A stretch of DNA of 64,000 bases. Source: an uncultured Eubacterium sp. GTDB lineage: Bacteria; Bacillota; Clostridia; Lachnospirales; Lachnospiraceae. The DNA lies in contig CAJTRZ010000008.1 of NCBI GenBank assembly GCA_910578975.1, positions 48,113-112,112 of the forward strand, in the 5' to 3' direction. Shown one piece after another: positions 29,973 through 37,078 of the stretch (positions are counted from its first letter, which is position 1; each line of letters starts with the position of its first letter). The notes under the pieces were generated by a model, which was not told where the DNA came from, ran no database searches, and saw nothing but the letters and a program-made list of their open reading frames with translations. The translations under genes were made by a program, and so were the position numbers.

Positions 29973-30785
29973 CTACTCCTTTTCCTCTCCGTCCTCTATA
30001 TCAGTTTTTTTCTTTTTCTTGTCTTTCTTTTTCGTTTTCTTCTGTGCTGCCTCCCCATATCCGTATCCATATCCGTCTCTGCTACGGTCTGAACTCTTTA
30101 AAGGAATCGCCGCAAGAACGCTGACACCAAGTCTGTTTTCAATATCATCAGGAGTCTTAATTGTGTCATCCAAAATATATAATATAATAATTACCAAAAG
30201 TGCGACACCAAAACCAACAATAAATCCAATCATCATGTTCTTCTCAACATTCGGATAACTTGGAGCTGTCGGAAGTTTTGCTTCATCTACTGATCTTACC
30301 GGTTCTAAACCATCCATTATTTCCTTTAATCTTTCATTTGCCACTTCTCTGACCTTATCAGCTATTTTCTTTGCAAGTTTTGGATCTGTACTTGTAACAG
30401 CAATGTCCATAATTCGAGTATCTTCTTCTAATTCAACAGAAATCATGGATGCAATCGCTGAAGTACTCTGCTCCAGATTTAATTCCTTTTTTACTTCCTC
30501 TAACACTGGATCTGTTGTTAAAAGACTCTCGTAATCCTTTGCAAGATACGTAGAAAGTGCCACATCCTGAGACGTTAAATATTGCTGATTTTTATCCTGT
30601 TTATTCAGAATATACACCTTTGTTTTGGCTACATATAACTGATCAACAAAATACTGGGTATAAACAAACGCCATACCTCCGACTAAAATTCCTACCAGTA
30701 TAATAATTGTCAATCGATTCATGATTGCACTAAATAATCCACGAAGGTCTATCTCAATTTCATTCTTAATGTTTTCGTTATCCAT
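29973..30785 (-). CDS. cpsC: Capsule chain-length/kinase-adaptor protein (CpsC/Wzz family)
   Basis: This 270-residue protein has the Wzz topology. A first transmembrane helix is at about residues 25-48 (LTIIILVGILVGGMAFVYT), an extracellular coiled region of about 130 residues follows, then the proline-rich KLPTAPSYPN motif and a second helix at about 180-203. The cytoplasmic tail ILDDTIKTPDDIENRLGVSV is the segment that activates the CpsD kinase. The C-terminus is a glycine/tyrosine patch followed by a highly charged Lys/Glu stretch. Gene order cpsB-cpsC-cpsD is standard. The role is polysaccharide chain-length control and kinase activation at the membrane. Confidence 0.92.
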   Translation of the reverse strand: MDNENIKNEIEIDLRGLFSAIMNRLTIIILVGILVGGMAFVYTQYFVDQLYVAKTKVYILNKQDKNQQYLTSQDVALSTYLAKDYESLLTTDPVLEEVKKELNLEQSTSAIASMISVELEEDTRIMDIAVTSTDPKLAKKIADKVREVANERLKEIMDGLEPVRSVDEAKLPTAPSYPNVEKNMMIGFIVGFGVALLVIIILYILDDTIKTPDDIENRLGVSVLAAIPLKSSDRSRDGYGYGYGEAAQKKTKKKDKKKKKTDIEDGEEKE

Positions 30786-30808
30786 TGTAATCTCTATATC
30801 CTTTCCAA

Positions 30809-31537
30809 TTATAAGTATTGTCCTGATAATATTTTTTTAGGGTTATCTATTAATAACCATCTTAAATAATCATCATTATATCTTTTTCTTAAAAATCTGA
30901 TACATTTATCCCAATATACATTTCTATGACCCAGACTATGAGCATCTGTAGCAATGAAATGTAAATAATCGTTGTCTATTAGTTTTTCTACAAATTTTAT
31001 ATCCCGCTCAAAAACGCTGACTGCATTTACCTGCAGATATGCACCCATCTCTATTAGATGACTGAGATTTTTGGCATGAATTTTTTTGAACGTGGAATGC
31101 AGACATGCATATCGTTCGCAATGTGCAATAATTGGAATATAGCCACCATTTAATAAATTGCTGATATATTTTAACATCGTTTCATATTGCACTGAAGGAT
31201 AAAACTCAACCAACACAAATCTTGTTCCTGCCAATGTGTTTATGACTCCTTCATCCAATAGCCGCACCATATCATTGCATGCCATTATTTCATTTCCAAG
31301 GAACAGCTGCAGTTTAGGAATTTCTCTCTTTACCAGTTCCTTTAACTGTCCAAAATGTTTTCTGACCAACTCACTCTCGGGCATGCACTCTCCTATATGA
31401 AAATGAGGTGTCAATATAATATTTCTGACCCCCTGTTCATATTCTTTTCTTAACAATTTTAAAGATGTTTCAATAGAATCCGAACCATCATCTACCTGAA
31501 ACAAGATGTGACTATGTATATCTGTAATACCTCTCAT
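30809..31537 (-). CDS. cpsB: Tyrosine-protein phosphatase of the PHP type (CpsB)
   Basis: The start is the ATG at 31537, with GGGAGG 9-10 nt ahead; an upstream in-frame GTG at 31561 precedes that site and is rejected. The 242-residue product begins MRGITDIHSHILFQVDDGS, the PHP metal-binding motif DIHSHIL. Later histidines are in ILTPHFHIGE, PIIAHCERY and ATDAHSLGHRN. CpsB/CapC/YwqE enzymes are Mn-dependent phosphatases that dephosphorylate the CpsD tyrosine tail. It heads the operon and lies about 30 nt behind a TATAAT promoter. The length is usual for the family. Confidence 0.93.
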   Translation of the reverse strand: MRGITDIHSHILFQVDDGSDSIETSLKLLRKEYEQGVRNIILTPHFHIGECMPESELVRKHFGQLKELVKREIPKLQLFLGNEIMACNDMVRLLDEGVINTLAGTRFVLVEFYPSVQYETMLKYISNLLNGGYIPIIAHCERYACLHSTFKKIHAKNLSHLIEMGAYLQVNAVSVFERDIKFVEKLIDNDYLHFIATDAHSLGHRNVYWDKCIRFLRKRYNDDYLRWLLIDNPKKILSGQYL

Positions 31538-31572
31538 AGCACAGCACCTCCCAATTGTCACAGTTGTGGATT

Positions 31573-31601
31573 ATTATATCAAAAAAAGTAGATTGAGTAA
31601 A
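31573..31601 (-). promoter_or_regulatory. Promoter of the cpsBCD-tailoring cassette operon
   Basis: Leftward -35 TTTACT (31601-31596), 17-nt spacer, perfect -10 TATAAT (31578-31573), then about 36 nt to the cpsB ATG. A terminator on its right insulates it from prfA. Confidence 0.7.
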
Positions 31602-31640
31602 GAAAAAGTATAACTATAAAATAATGAGAATTTTTCCCAT

Positions 31641-31702
31641 AAAAAATAGAAGTAATATCTGTAGTATTTGAAACTGTTCCCCAAAAATTACTTCTATTTT
31701 TA
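31641..31702 (-). terminator. Terminator after prfA
   Basis: Complementary arms at 31642-31656 and 31687-31701 (AAAATAGAAGTAAT with ATTACTTCTATTTT) close a 30-nt loop. Homopolymer runs on both sides allow termination in either direction. It ends the prmC-prfA transcript ahead of the cps promoter. Confidence 0.75.
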
Positions 31703-31729
31703 TTATTGGCTTTTATATAATCAATTGAA

Positions 31730-32800
31730 TTATTCTTCCACCTGTGCTAGCTTCGCTGCCTGGTCTGCAGCTACACAGTTATCAATAATCTCATCAATAT
31801 CGCCATTCATAATACTGTCTAATCTATGTGTCGTAAACTTAATTCTGTGGTCTGTTACACGTCCCTGTGGGAAATTATATGTTCTGATTTTTTCAGAACG
31901 GTCTCCTGTACCAATCTGGCTGCGTCTTGCTTCAGATTCTGCATCCTGCTTTTTCTGGCACTCCAATTCGTAAAGTCTTGCACGAAGAACCTTCAATGCC
32001 TTATCTTTATTCTTCAGCTGTGACTTTTCATCCTGACAGGAAATCACAATACCTGTAGGAATATGTGTCAGTCTCACGGCAGAATCAGTTGTATTGACAC
32101 ACTGTCCTCCGTTCCCGGATGCTCTGAACACATCAAAACGACAGTCATTCATATCAATCTCTACATCTACCTCTTCTGCCTCTGGCATAATAGCCACAGT
32201 CGCTGTTGATGTATGAATACGTCCACCCGACTCTGTTACCGGGATACGCTGTACACGATGCACACCACTCTCGTACTTCAATCTTGAGTAAGCTCCCTGT
32301 CCATTTATCATAAATACAACTTCCTTGAAGCCACCAATACCGTTTTCATTCAAAGAAATCATCTCTGTTTTCCATTTCTGAGTCTCTGCATACATACAAT
32401 ACATTCTGTAAAGTTCTGCTGCAAACAGTGCTGCCTCATCACCACCGGCTCCGCCTCTGATTTCCACAATAACATTTTTGTCATCATTGACATCTTTTGG
32501 TAAAAGAAGAATCTTTAACTCTTCCTCCATCTTTGGAATAGATGCTTTTGCCTCATTCATCTCTTCCTTTGCCAGTTCTTTCATTTCCTCGTCTGACTCT
32601 TCCTCCAGAATAAAAAGGCTGTCCTCAATCGTCTGTTTTGCATCTTTATACTTTTTGTATAATTCTACAATTGGTGCCAAATCACTCTGCTCTTTCATAA
32701 TTTTTCTAAAATGCTCCTGATTACTGACAACATTTGGATCATTTAGCTGCTCCATAATCTCGTCATATCTTTCTACGATTATGTCTAATTTGTCAAACAT
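31730..32800 (-). CDS. prfA: Peptide chain release factor 1
   Basis: RF1 recognises UAA and UAG in the ribosomal A site and triggers peptide release. The protein is 356 residues, the normal length. GGAGGDEAALF is at about 116-126, the codon-reading PVT tripeptide (RF1 type PxT) is at 187-189, and the catalytic GGQ is at 231-233. RF2 would have SPF instead and a programmed frameshift, which is absent. It starts 2 nt after the prmC stop. PrmC methylates the glutamine of this GGQ, so the pairing makes functional sense. Confidence 0.97.
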   Translation of the reverse strand: MFDKLDIIVERYDEIMEQLNDPNVVSNQEHFRKIMKEQSDLAPIVELYKKYKDAKQTIEDSLFILEEESDEEMKELAKEEMNEAKASIPKMEEELKILLLPKDVNDDKNVIVEIRGGAGGDEAALFAAELYRMYCMYAETQKWKTEMISLNENGIGGFKEVVFMINGQGAYSRLKYESGVHRVQRIPVTESGGRIHTSTATVAIMPEAEEVDVEIDMNDCRFDVFRASGNGGQCVNTTDSAVRLTHIPTGIVISCQDEKSQLKNKDKALKVLRARLYELECQKKQDAESEARRSQIGTGDRSEKIRTYNFPQGRVTDHRIKFTTHRLDSIMNGDIDEIIDNCVAADQAAKLAQVEE

Positions 32801-32802
32801 TT

Positions 32803-33642
32803 CTATTCCTTCCCGGCAATCACCATGCGGTCATTACCTGATAAATCTTTCAAAACCTGTATATTTGTAAAACCATTTTCCCTCAACAGTTCAGGAACCG
32901 TGCCCCCCTGATCATAACCTATCTCAAGAAAAACTTTCCCATTCTTATTTAAATAATTATCTGCATTTCTGCAAATTTCTCTGTAAAACTTTAGTCCGTC
33001 GGCACTTCCATCCAACGCCAGATGTGGCTCATGTTCCCTCACTTCCTCCATCAGCACCTCTATGTCACTAGTAGGAATATAAGGTGGATTCGAAACAATA
33101 ATATCATAAGTGCCATGAATATTTTCAAACATATCACTTTGTACAAAAGTGACTCCACCTTTGTTTCGCATATTGTTTTCTCCAGCCACTTTTAGAGCCT
33201 TCTTTGAAATATCAGCTGCTGTCACATCTGCATTCACACACATTCTGTCTACTGATACTGCAATACATCCTGAACCGGTGCACATATCTAATACTTTAAC
33301 CTCATCATCCTTGATATAGGAAACCACCTGTTCCACTAACAACTCTGTTTCCGGTCTTGGAATCAACACATCTTCATTAACTATAAACTCAAAATCCATA
33401 AACTGCTGACGTCCTGTGATATGTTGAAGCGGAATGTGTTCTGCTCTCACAGAAACAGCATCTAAATATTTCTGTGCCTGCTCTTTACTGACACTTTTGC
33501 ATGGCTCTAAGAACAAATCCCGTCTGCAAACTCCTAATATACTCTCTGCCAAAAGCCAACTGTCAATCCTACTTTCTGTAATTCCCGCCGCATCCAGTAT
33601 TTCCTCTGCCTGTGCCACAATGTTTTTTACTAAAACTTCCAA
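32803..33642 (-). CDS. prmC: Release factor glutamine methyltransferase
   Basis: PrmC methylates the GGQ glutamine of release factors using S-adenosylmethionine. The 279-residue protein has the N-terminal helical substrate-binding domain, the SAM loop DMCTGSGCIA (119-128) and the catalytic NPPY (185-188) of N5-glutamine methyltransferases. The start appears to be a TTG at 33642 overlapping the end of the DUF1385 gene, with AGGA a few bases upstream; no ATG is available in the right place. It lies directly upstream of prfA. Confidence 0.94.
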   Translation of the reverse strand: MEVLVKNIVAQAEEILDAAGITESRIDSWLLAESILGVCRRDLFLEPCKSVSKEQAQKYLDAVSVRAEHIPLQHITGRQQFMDFEFIVNEDVLIPRPETELLVEQVVSYIKDDEVKVLDMCTGSGCIAVSVDRMCVNADVTAADISKKALKVAGENNMRNKGGVTFVQSDMFENIHGTYDIIVSNPPYIPTSDIEVLMEEVREHEPHLALDGSADGLKFYREICRNADNYLNKNGKVFLEIGYDQGGTVPELLRENGFTNIQVLKDLSGNDRMVIAGKE

Positions 33643-34685
33643 TTATATCCTGAACCTTTTCTGTCTTTTTTATATTCTTTTGGTAAAGGCTGCTTATCTA
33701 CAGGCATAACCTTTCTCACAGGAGTTCTTCTGATTCCATTGTCATCCAGATACTGCTCCCAGTCAAAAACTGCCTCTACCGCCTCAATAGCCACTTCAAT
33801 CATATCGTCTGTAGGCTCTTTTGTCGTAATTTTCTGCATCCACATACCAGGCATACTCAATATATTTATAATTTTATTATTCGACGAGCCTGCTTTTCTG
33901 ATAAATTCATAAGACAACCCTGCAATTACAGGCACTAAAAGTATTCTTGTTACATATCTTAACCAGACAATATCAGTTCTGATAAGAATAAACATAACAA
34001 TACTGATAATTAATACTACAAGCAGAAAACTAGTACCGCAACGCTTGTGATATCTGGAACTTTTTCTAACATTTTCGACAGTTAAAACACGCCCATTTTC
34101 AATACAGTTAATACATTTATGTTCTGCACCATGGTACATAAATGTTCTCTTAATATCATTCATCAGAGAAATCAACAAAAGATAGGCAATAAACAGAATC
34201 ATTTTAACAATTCCCTCAATTACCGGCACATGTCCCGGTGTTACCCATGATACATATCTCTCCATAATGTCTGCAATAAACAAAGGAAGTACCATAAATA
34301 ACCCTATAGCAATAATGATGGAAAATACAACTGTAAATCCCATAATAACTTTTTCTGCCTTGTCACCAAATTTATCTACAAGCCACTGTTCAAATTTGTC
34401 CGGTTCGTCTGAATAATCTGCCTCATCATCAAAAAATTTAGCAGAAAATGTAAGTGTTTTAATTCCAAGAATTAAAGAATCAATAAAACTAAATATTCCC
34501 CTGATAAATGGAAGCTGAAACAGCTTACATTTACTCGTAATTCCTTTATATTCCTGTGTATCTACAACTACAGAACCATCTGACTGTCTCACTGCCACAG
34601 CATAACGTTCCTTGTTTCTCATCATAATTCCTTCCATTACCGCCTGTCCGCCGATTCCGGAAGAACAAAGTTTGTTATTTCTCAT
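33630..34685 (-). CDS. DUF1385 membrane protein (YqhQ-like)
   Basis: The ATG at 34685 is chosen because AAAGGTG lies 6 nt ahead; an in-frame upstream start at 34712 has no such site. The 351-residue protein begins with the family signature SSGIGGQAVMEGIMMRN. It has about four hydrophobic segments (roughly 95-120, 135-160, 205-235 and nearby) and the conserved MYHGAEHKCINCIE motif with possible metal-binding His/Cys residues, plus HKRCGTSFLL. The function of this widespread Firmicutes family is not established. The gene is always found near rpmE, prmC and prfA in Clostridia, as here. Confidence 0.9.
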   Translation of the reverse strand: MRNNKLCSSGIGGQAVMEGIMMRNKERYAVAVRQSDGSVVVDTQEYKGITSKCKLFQLPFIRGIFSFIDSLILGIKTLTFSAKFFDDEADYSDEPDKFEQWLVDKFGDKAEKVIMGFTVVFSIIIAIGLFMVLPLFIADIMERYVSWVTPGHVPVIEGIVKMILFIAYLLLISLMNDIKRTFMYHGAEHKCINCIENGRVLTVENVRKSSRYHKRCGTSFLLVVLIISIVMFILIRTDIVWLRYVTRILLVPVIAGLSYEFIRKAGSSNNKIINILSMPGMWMQKITTKEPTDDMIEVAIEAVEAVFDWEQYLDDNGIRRTPVRKVMPVDKQPLPKEYKKDRKGSGYNWKF

Positions 34686-34725
34686 ATCATTCACCTTTGT
34701 TAAAATAAACAATTATTTTACAACG

Positions 34726-34758
34726 AAAATAGGTTGAGAATCTCTTCCCAACCTGTTA
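34726..34758 (-). terminator. Terminator after rpmE
   Basis: Read leftward, AGGTTG...CAACCT (34752-34731) forms a hairpin with an inner GAA/TTC pairing and is followed by ATTTTC. It is short and modest, so part of the rpmE transcript may continue into the DUF1385 gene. Confidence 0.5.
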
Positions 34759-34769
34759 TCCTCAAAAAA

Positions 34770-34970
34770 TTATTTGATACCATATTTCTTATTGAACTTA
34801 TCGATTCTACCACGTGCTGAGATAGCTTTCTGCTGTCCTGTGTAGAAAGGATGACATGCTGAACAAATTTCAACATGAATGTCTTTTTTTGTTGAACCTG
34901 TTACGAATGTGTTACCACAGTTACATGTAACGGTTGCTTCATGGTAATCTGGATGGATTCCTTCTCTCAT
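34770..34970 (-). CDS. rpmE: 50S ribosomal protein L31
   Basis: The start is the ATG at 34970 with AGAGGTGA just upstream; a longer frame to 35081 contains the leader and is not real. The 66-residue bL31 begins MREGIHPDYHEATVTCNCGN. It keeps the cysteines CNC and CSAC that form the zinc site of the C+ form, and the typical HPFYTGQQK and GRIDKFNKKYG motifs. C+ L31 can serve as a zinc store when a C-minus paralogue replaces it. A good promoter and a leader hairpin lie upstream. Confidence 0.96.
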   Translation of the reverse strand: MREGIHPDYHEATVTCNCGNTFVTGSTKKDIHVEICSACHPFYTGQQKAISARGRIDKFNKKYGIK

Positions 34971-35001
34971 TACATTCACCTCTTTAAAATTTTTTATGCT
35001 T

Positions 35002-35016
35002 ATTGGCAACGCCAAT
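35002..35016 (-). promoter_or_regulatory. Leader hairpin of the rpmE mRNA
   Basis: ATTGGC and GCCAAT form a perfect 6-bp stem with a 3-nt loop, between the rpmE promoter and its ribosome-binding site. Ribosomal protein genes often carry autoregulatory leaders, and this could be part of one. It does not block the ribosome-binding site directly. Confidence 0.4.
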
Positions 35017-35040
35017 CCGTTTTTACTCAATAGCCTTGCA

Positions 35041-35069
35041 ATTATAACATAGATATTTTCTAATAGCAA
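35041..35069 (-). promoter_or_regulatory. Promoter of rpmE
   Basis: Leftward -35 TTGCTA (35069-35064), 17-nt spacer, perfect -10 TATAAT (35046-35041), about 70 nt ahead of the rpmE ATG. Confidence 0.75.
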
Positions 35070-35094
35070 GCATTTTCGCAAACTATTATTTTTT

Positions 35095-35226
35095 CAGTTC
35101 AGCCATGCACAGAAAAATATAGACTCATAAGGACTGCTTGCAGGACTTTGAGTCCGTATTTTTCTGTATATGGTGAGCCATAACAGCGAGAAGAAGCGAA
35201 GCGGATTCGAGCTGTTGGCTGAACTG
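35095..35226. repeat. Composite hairpin repeat element, copy 1 (132 bp)
   Basis: Outer inverted ends CAGTTCAGCCA...TGGCTGAACTG enclose two further hairpins. One is variable (ACAGAAAAATA...TATTTTTCTGT with an inner GGACTC/GAGTCC fold). One is conserved (AACAGCGAGAA...TTCGAGCTGTT). The layout predicts a cruciform or three-way junction. It lies between rho and the rpmE promoter, and shares end sequences and the conserved arm with copy 2. Confidence 0.8.
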
Positions 35227-35268
35227 TTGCATCTTTATCTCCACAAAACACGATATATTCTATGTTTT

Positions 35269-36696
35269 TTATCTGTTATAATTTGTTCGGATTTTGCCTA
35301 CTTTTTCTATAAATTCTTCATTGCTCTTTGTTCTTGTAAACAGATTCAGTATCTGTTCTACAGCATCTTCTTTTCTCATACCATTCATTTCTTTTCGAAT
35401 AATATAAGATGCACCCAATTCGTCAGCACTTAATAACAAATCTTCTCTTCTCGTGCCAGACTGTGTAATATCAATCGCCGGAAATATTCTCTTCTCGGAT
35501 AATTTTCTATCAAGAACCAGTTCCATGTTTCCGGTCCCCTTAAATTCCTCATATACAACATCATCCATTTTACTTCCTGTATTTACCAGCGCTGTAGCTA
35601 AAACAGTGAGGCTTCCACCTTCTCTCATGTTTCTGGCTGCACCAAAAAATCGCTTAGGCATATGAAGCGCTGCAGGGTCTAAACCACCTGACAGTGTTCG
35701 TCCACTTGGTGGAACTGTCATATTGTAGGCTCTTGCCAGACGGGTAATACTGTCTAATAGTATAATTACATCTTTCCCATGTTCCACTAAACGTTTTGCC
35801 CTCTCAATAACCATTTCGGACACTCGCTTGTGATGTTCCGGAAGTTCATCAAAAGTAGAATAAATAACCTCCACATTATCTCCCTGTATCGCCTCTTTAA
35901 TATCTGTCACTTCTTCTGGTCTTTCATCTATTAAAAGTATAATCATTTCCATTTCCGGATTATTCTTGAGAACTGCCTTTGCAGTCTCTTTTAATAAAGT
36001 AGTCTTTCCTGCTTTTGGTGGTGAAACAATCATTCCACGCTGACCTTTTCCTATCGGACTTACAATATCTACAATACGCATGGCTGTACTGTGCCCGTCC
36101 GTCTCAAGATGCAGTCTCTCATTTGGGAATATCGGTGTCAATTCCTCAAAATTCGGGCGTTTTAAAACTTTATCTAAACTTTCGCCATTTACCATATCTA
36201 CATAATATAGTGCTCCAAACTTCTCATTTTCTCTTTTTTCTCTAACCCTTCCGGTTATAAAATCTCCAGTTTTCAATTGGAATCTCTTAATTTGGGATGG
36301 TGCCACATAAACATCATCCTCTCCCGGTAAATAATTATCACACCGGATAAATCCAAAACCATCCGGCATAACTTCTAATATTCCTGTCCTCGTCACCCCT
36401 GTCTCCTGCGGTACCTCGTCTTTATGTTCAAGATTCTCACTATGGTGTCTCTTCCTATGCCTGACATTCTCACCAGTATTTTTCTGTTCTTTGTCAGTCT
36501 CCTGTTTCTCTTCACCCGAACCCTTAACAACCTTTTCTGTTTTCTCTGATTCTTCTTTCTTTTCATTTCGCTGTGTCACTTCAAGAATCATATCAATCAA
36601 TTGTTGTTTTCTAAGTATAGAAACAGACTTAATTCCATTTGCTTTTGCTATCTCTCTTAATTCACCTACCGGTAATGCCTGCAACTTTTCTCTCAT
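35269..36696 (-). CDS. rho: Transcription termination factor Rho
   Basis: Rho is the hexameric RNA helicase that ends untranslated transcripts. The 475-residue protein has the N-terminal Rho-N helical domain (EKLQALPVGELREIAKANGI), then an unstructured Glu/Lys/His-rich insertion at about 45-100. The CSD-like RNA-binding domain with DGFGFIRC follows. The ATPase has Walker A SPPKAGKTTLL, Walker B VIILLDSITRLARA and the Q-loop/R-loop region GGLDPAALHMPKRFFGAAR. Its length matches Clostridia forms that carry a linker insertion. A TTGAAA-18-TAGAAT promoter at 36830-36801 gives a leader of about 97 nt with a GGGATATCCC palindrome, where Rho autoregulation could act. Confidence 0.96.
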   Translation of the reverse strand: MREKLQALPVGELREIAKANGIKSVSILRKQQLIDMILEVTQRNEKKEESEKTEKVVKGSGEEKQETDKEQKNTGENVRHRKRHHSENLEHKDEVPQETGVTRTGILEVMPDGFGFIRCDNYLPGEDDVYVAPSQIKRFQLKTGDFITGRVREKRENEKFGALYYVDMVNGESLDKVLKRPNFEELTPIFPNERLHLETDGHSTAMRIVDIVSPIGKGQRGMIVSPPKAGKTTLLKETAKAVLKNNPEMEMIILLIDERPEEVTDIKEAIQGDNVEVIYSTFDELPEHHKRVSEMVIERAKRLVEHGKDVIILLDSITRLARAYNMTVPPSGRTLSGGLDPAALHMPKRFFGAARNMREGGSLTVLATALVNTGSKMDDVVYEEFKGTGNMELVLDRKLSEKRIFPAIDITQSGTRREDLLLSADELGASYIIRKEMNGMRKEDAVEQILNLFTRTKSNEEFIEKVGKIRTNYNR

Positions 36697-36800
36697 AAAA
36701 ACTCCTTCCTAAGTTTTTTATTCAATTACCTTCCATGGAAATATAGGGGATATCCCTTTAGAATTTACAGAAGTTAAACTATTTCATATTCTAACATATC

Positions 36801-36830
36801 ATTCTAAAAAAGAATAGTGTTAATTTTCAA
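36801..36830 (-). promoter_or_regulatory. Promoter of rho
   Basis: Leftward -35 TTGAAA (36830-36825), 18-nt spacer, -10 TAGAAT (36806-36801). Confidence 0.5.
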
Positions 36831-36851
36831 ACTATGGTATGATGTGTATAA

Positions 36852-36984
36852 CAGTTCAGCCATGCGACATAAAAATTAAATGTCCAAAACTGTTTACAGA
36901 ATTTTGGACATTTAATTTTTATGTCATATGGTGAGCCATAACAGCGAGAAAATGCGAAGCATTTTTGAGCTGTTGGCTGAACTG
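36852..36984. repeat. Composite hairpin repeat element, copy 2 (133 bp)
   Basis: It has the same outer ends CAGTTCAGCCATGC...GTTGGCTGAACTG and the same conserved arm (GGTGAGCCATAACAGCGAGAA...GAGCTGTT, written by parts) as copy 1. The variable arm is replaced by an unrelated perfect inverted repeat: 36866-36889 pairs base for base with 36902-36925 (24 bp) around a 12-nt loop. Total length is within 1 bp of copy 1. Confidence 0.85.
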
Positions 36985-36993
36985 TCATTGTTA

Positions 36994-37050
36994 CAGTTTA
37001 GTGAGCCGTAACAGCAAGAAGAGCGAAGCGATTCGAGCTGGTGGCTGAAC
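36994..37050. repeat. Composite hairpin repeat, partial third copy (57 bp)
   Basis: It keeps only the conserved arm: GTGAGCCGTAACAGC...GAGCTGGTGGCTGAAC. It lacks the left outer end and the variable arm. It sits right after copy 2 and ends 2 bp before a TATAAT. Confidence 0.75.
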
Positions 37051-37078
37051 GTATAATATTCTAATTTGGAGGATTAAA

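Larger units (their letters stand above)
36697..37078. other. Divergent control region between rho and the malic enzyme gene
   Basis: The 382 bp without a gene hold the rho leader and promoter (36697-36830), composite repeat copy 2 (36852-36984), a partial third copy (36994-37050), and a TATAAT at 37052-37057 that could be the -10 box of the malic enzyme gene. No small ORF is convincing. Confidence 0.7.

Noticed and set aside
35095..37050. Composite repeats as tRNA, riboswitch or CRISPR-related RNA
   Set aside because: No tRNA-like anticodon arm, no known aptamer core and no cas genes; repeated ends plus an exchangeable arm fit a dispersed repeat better.
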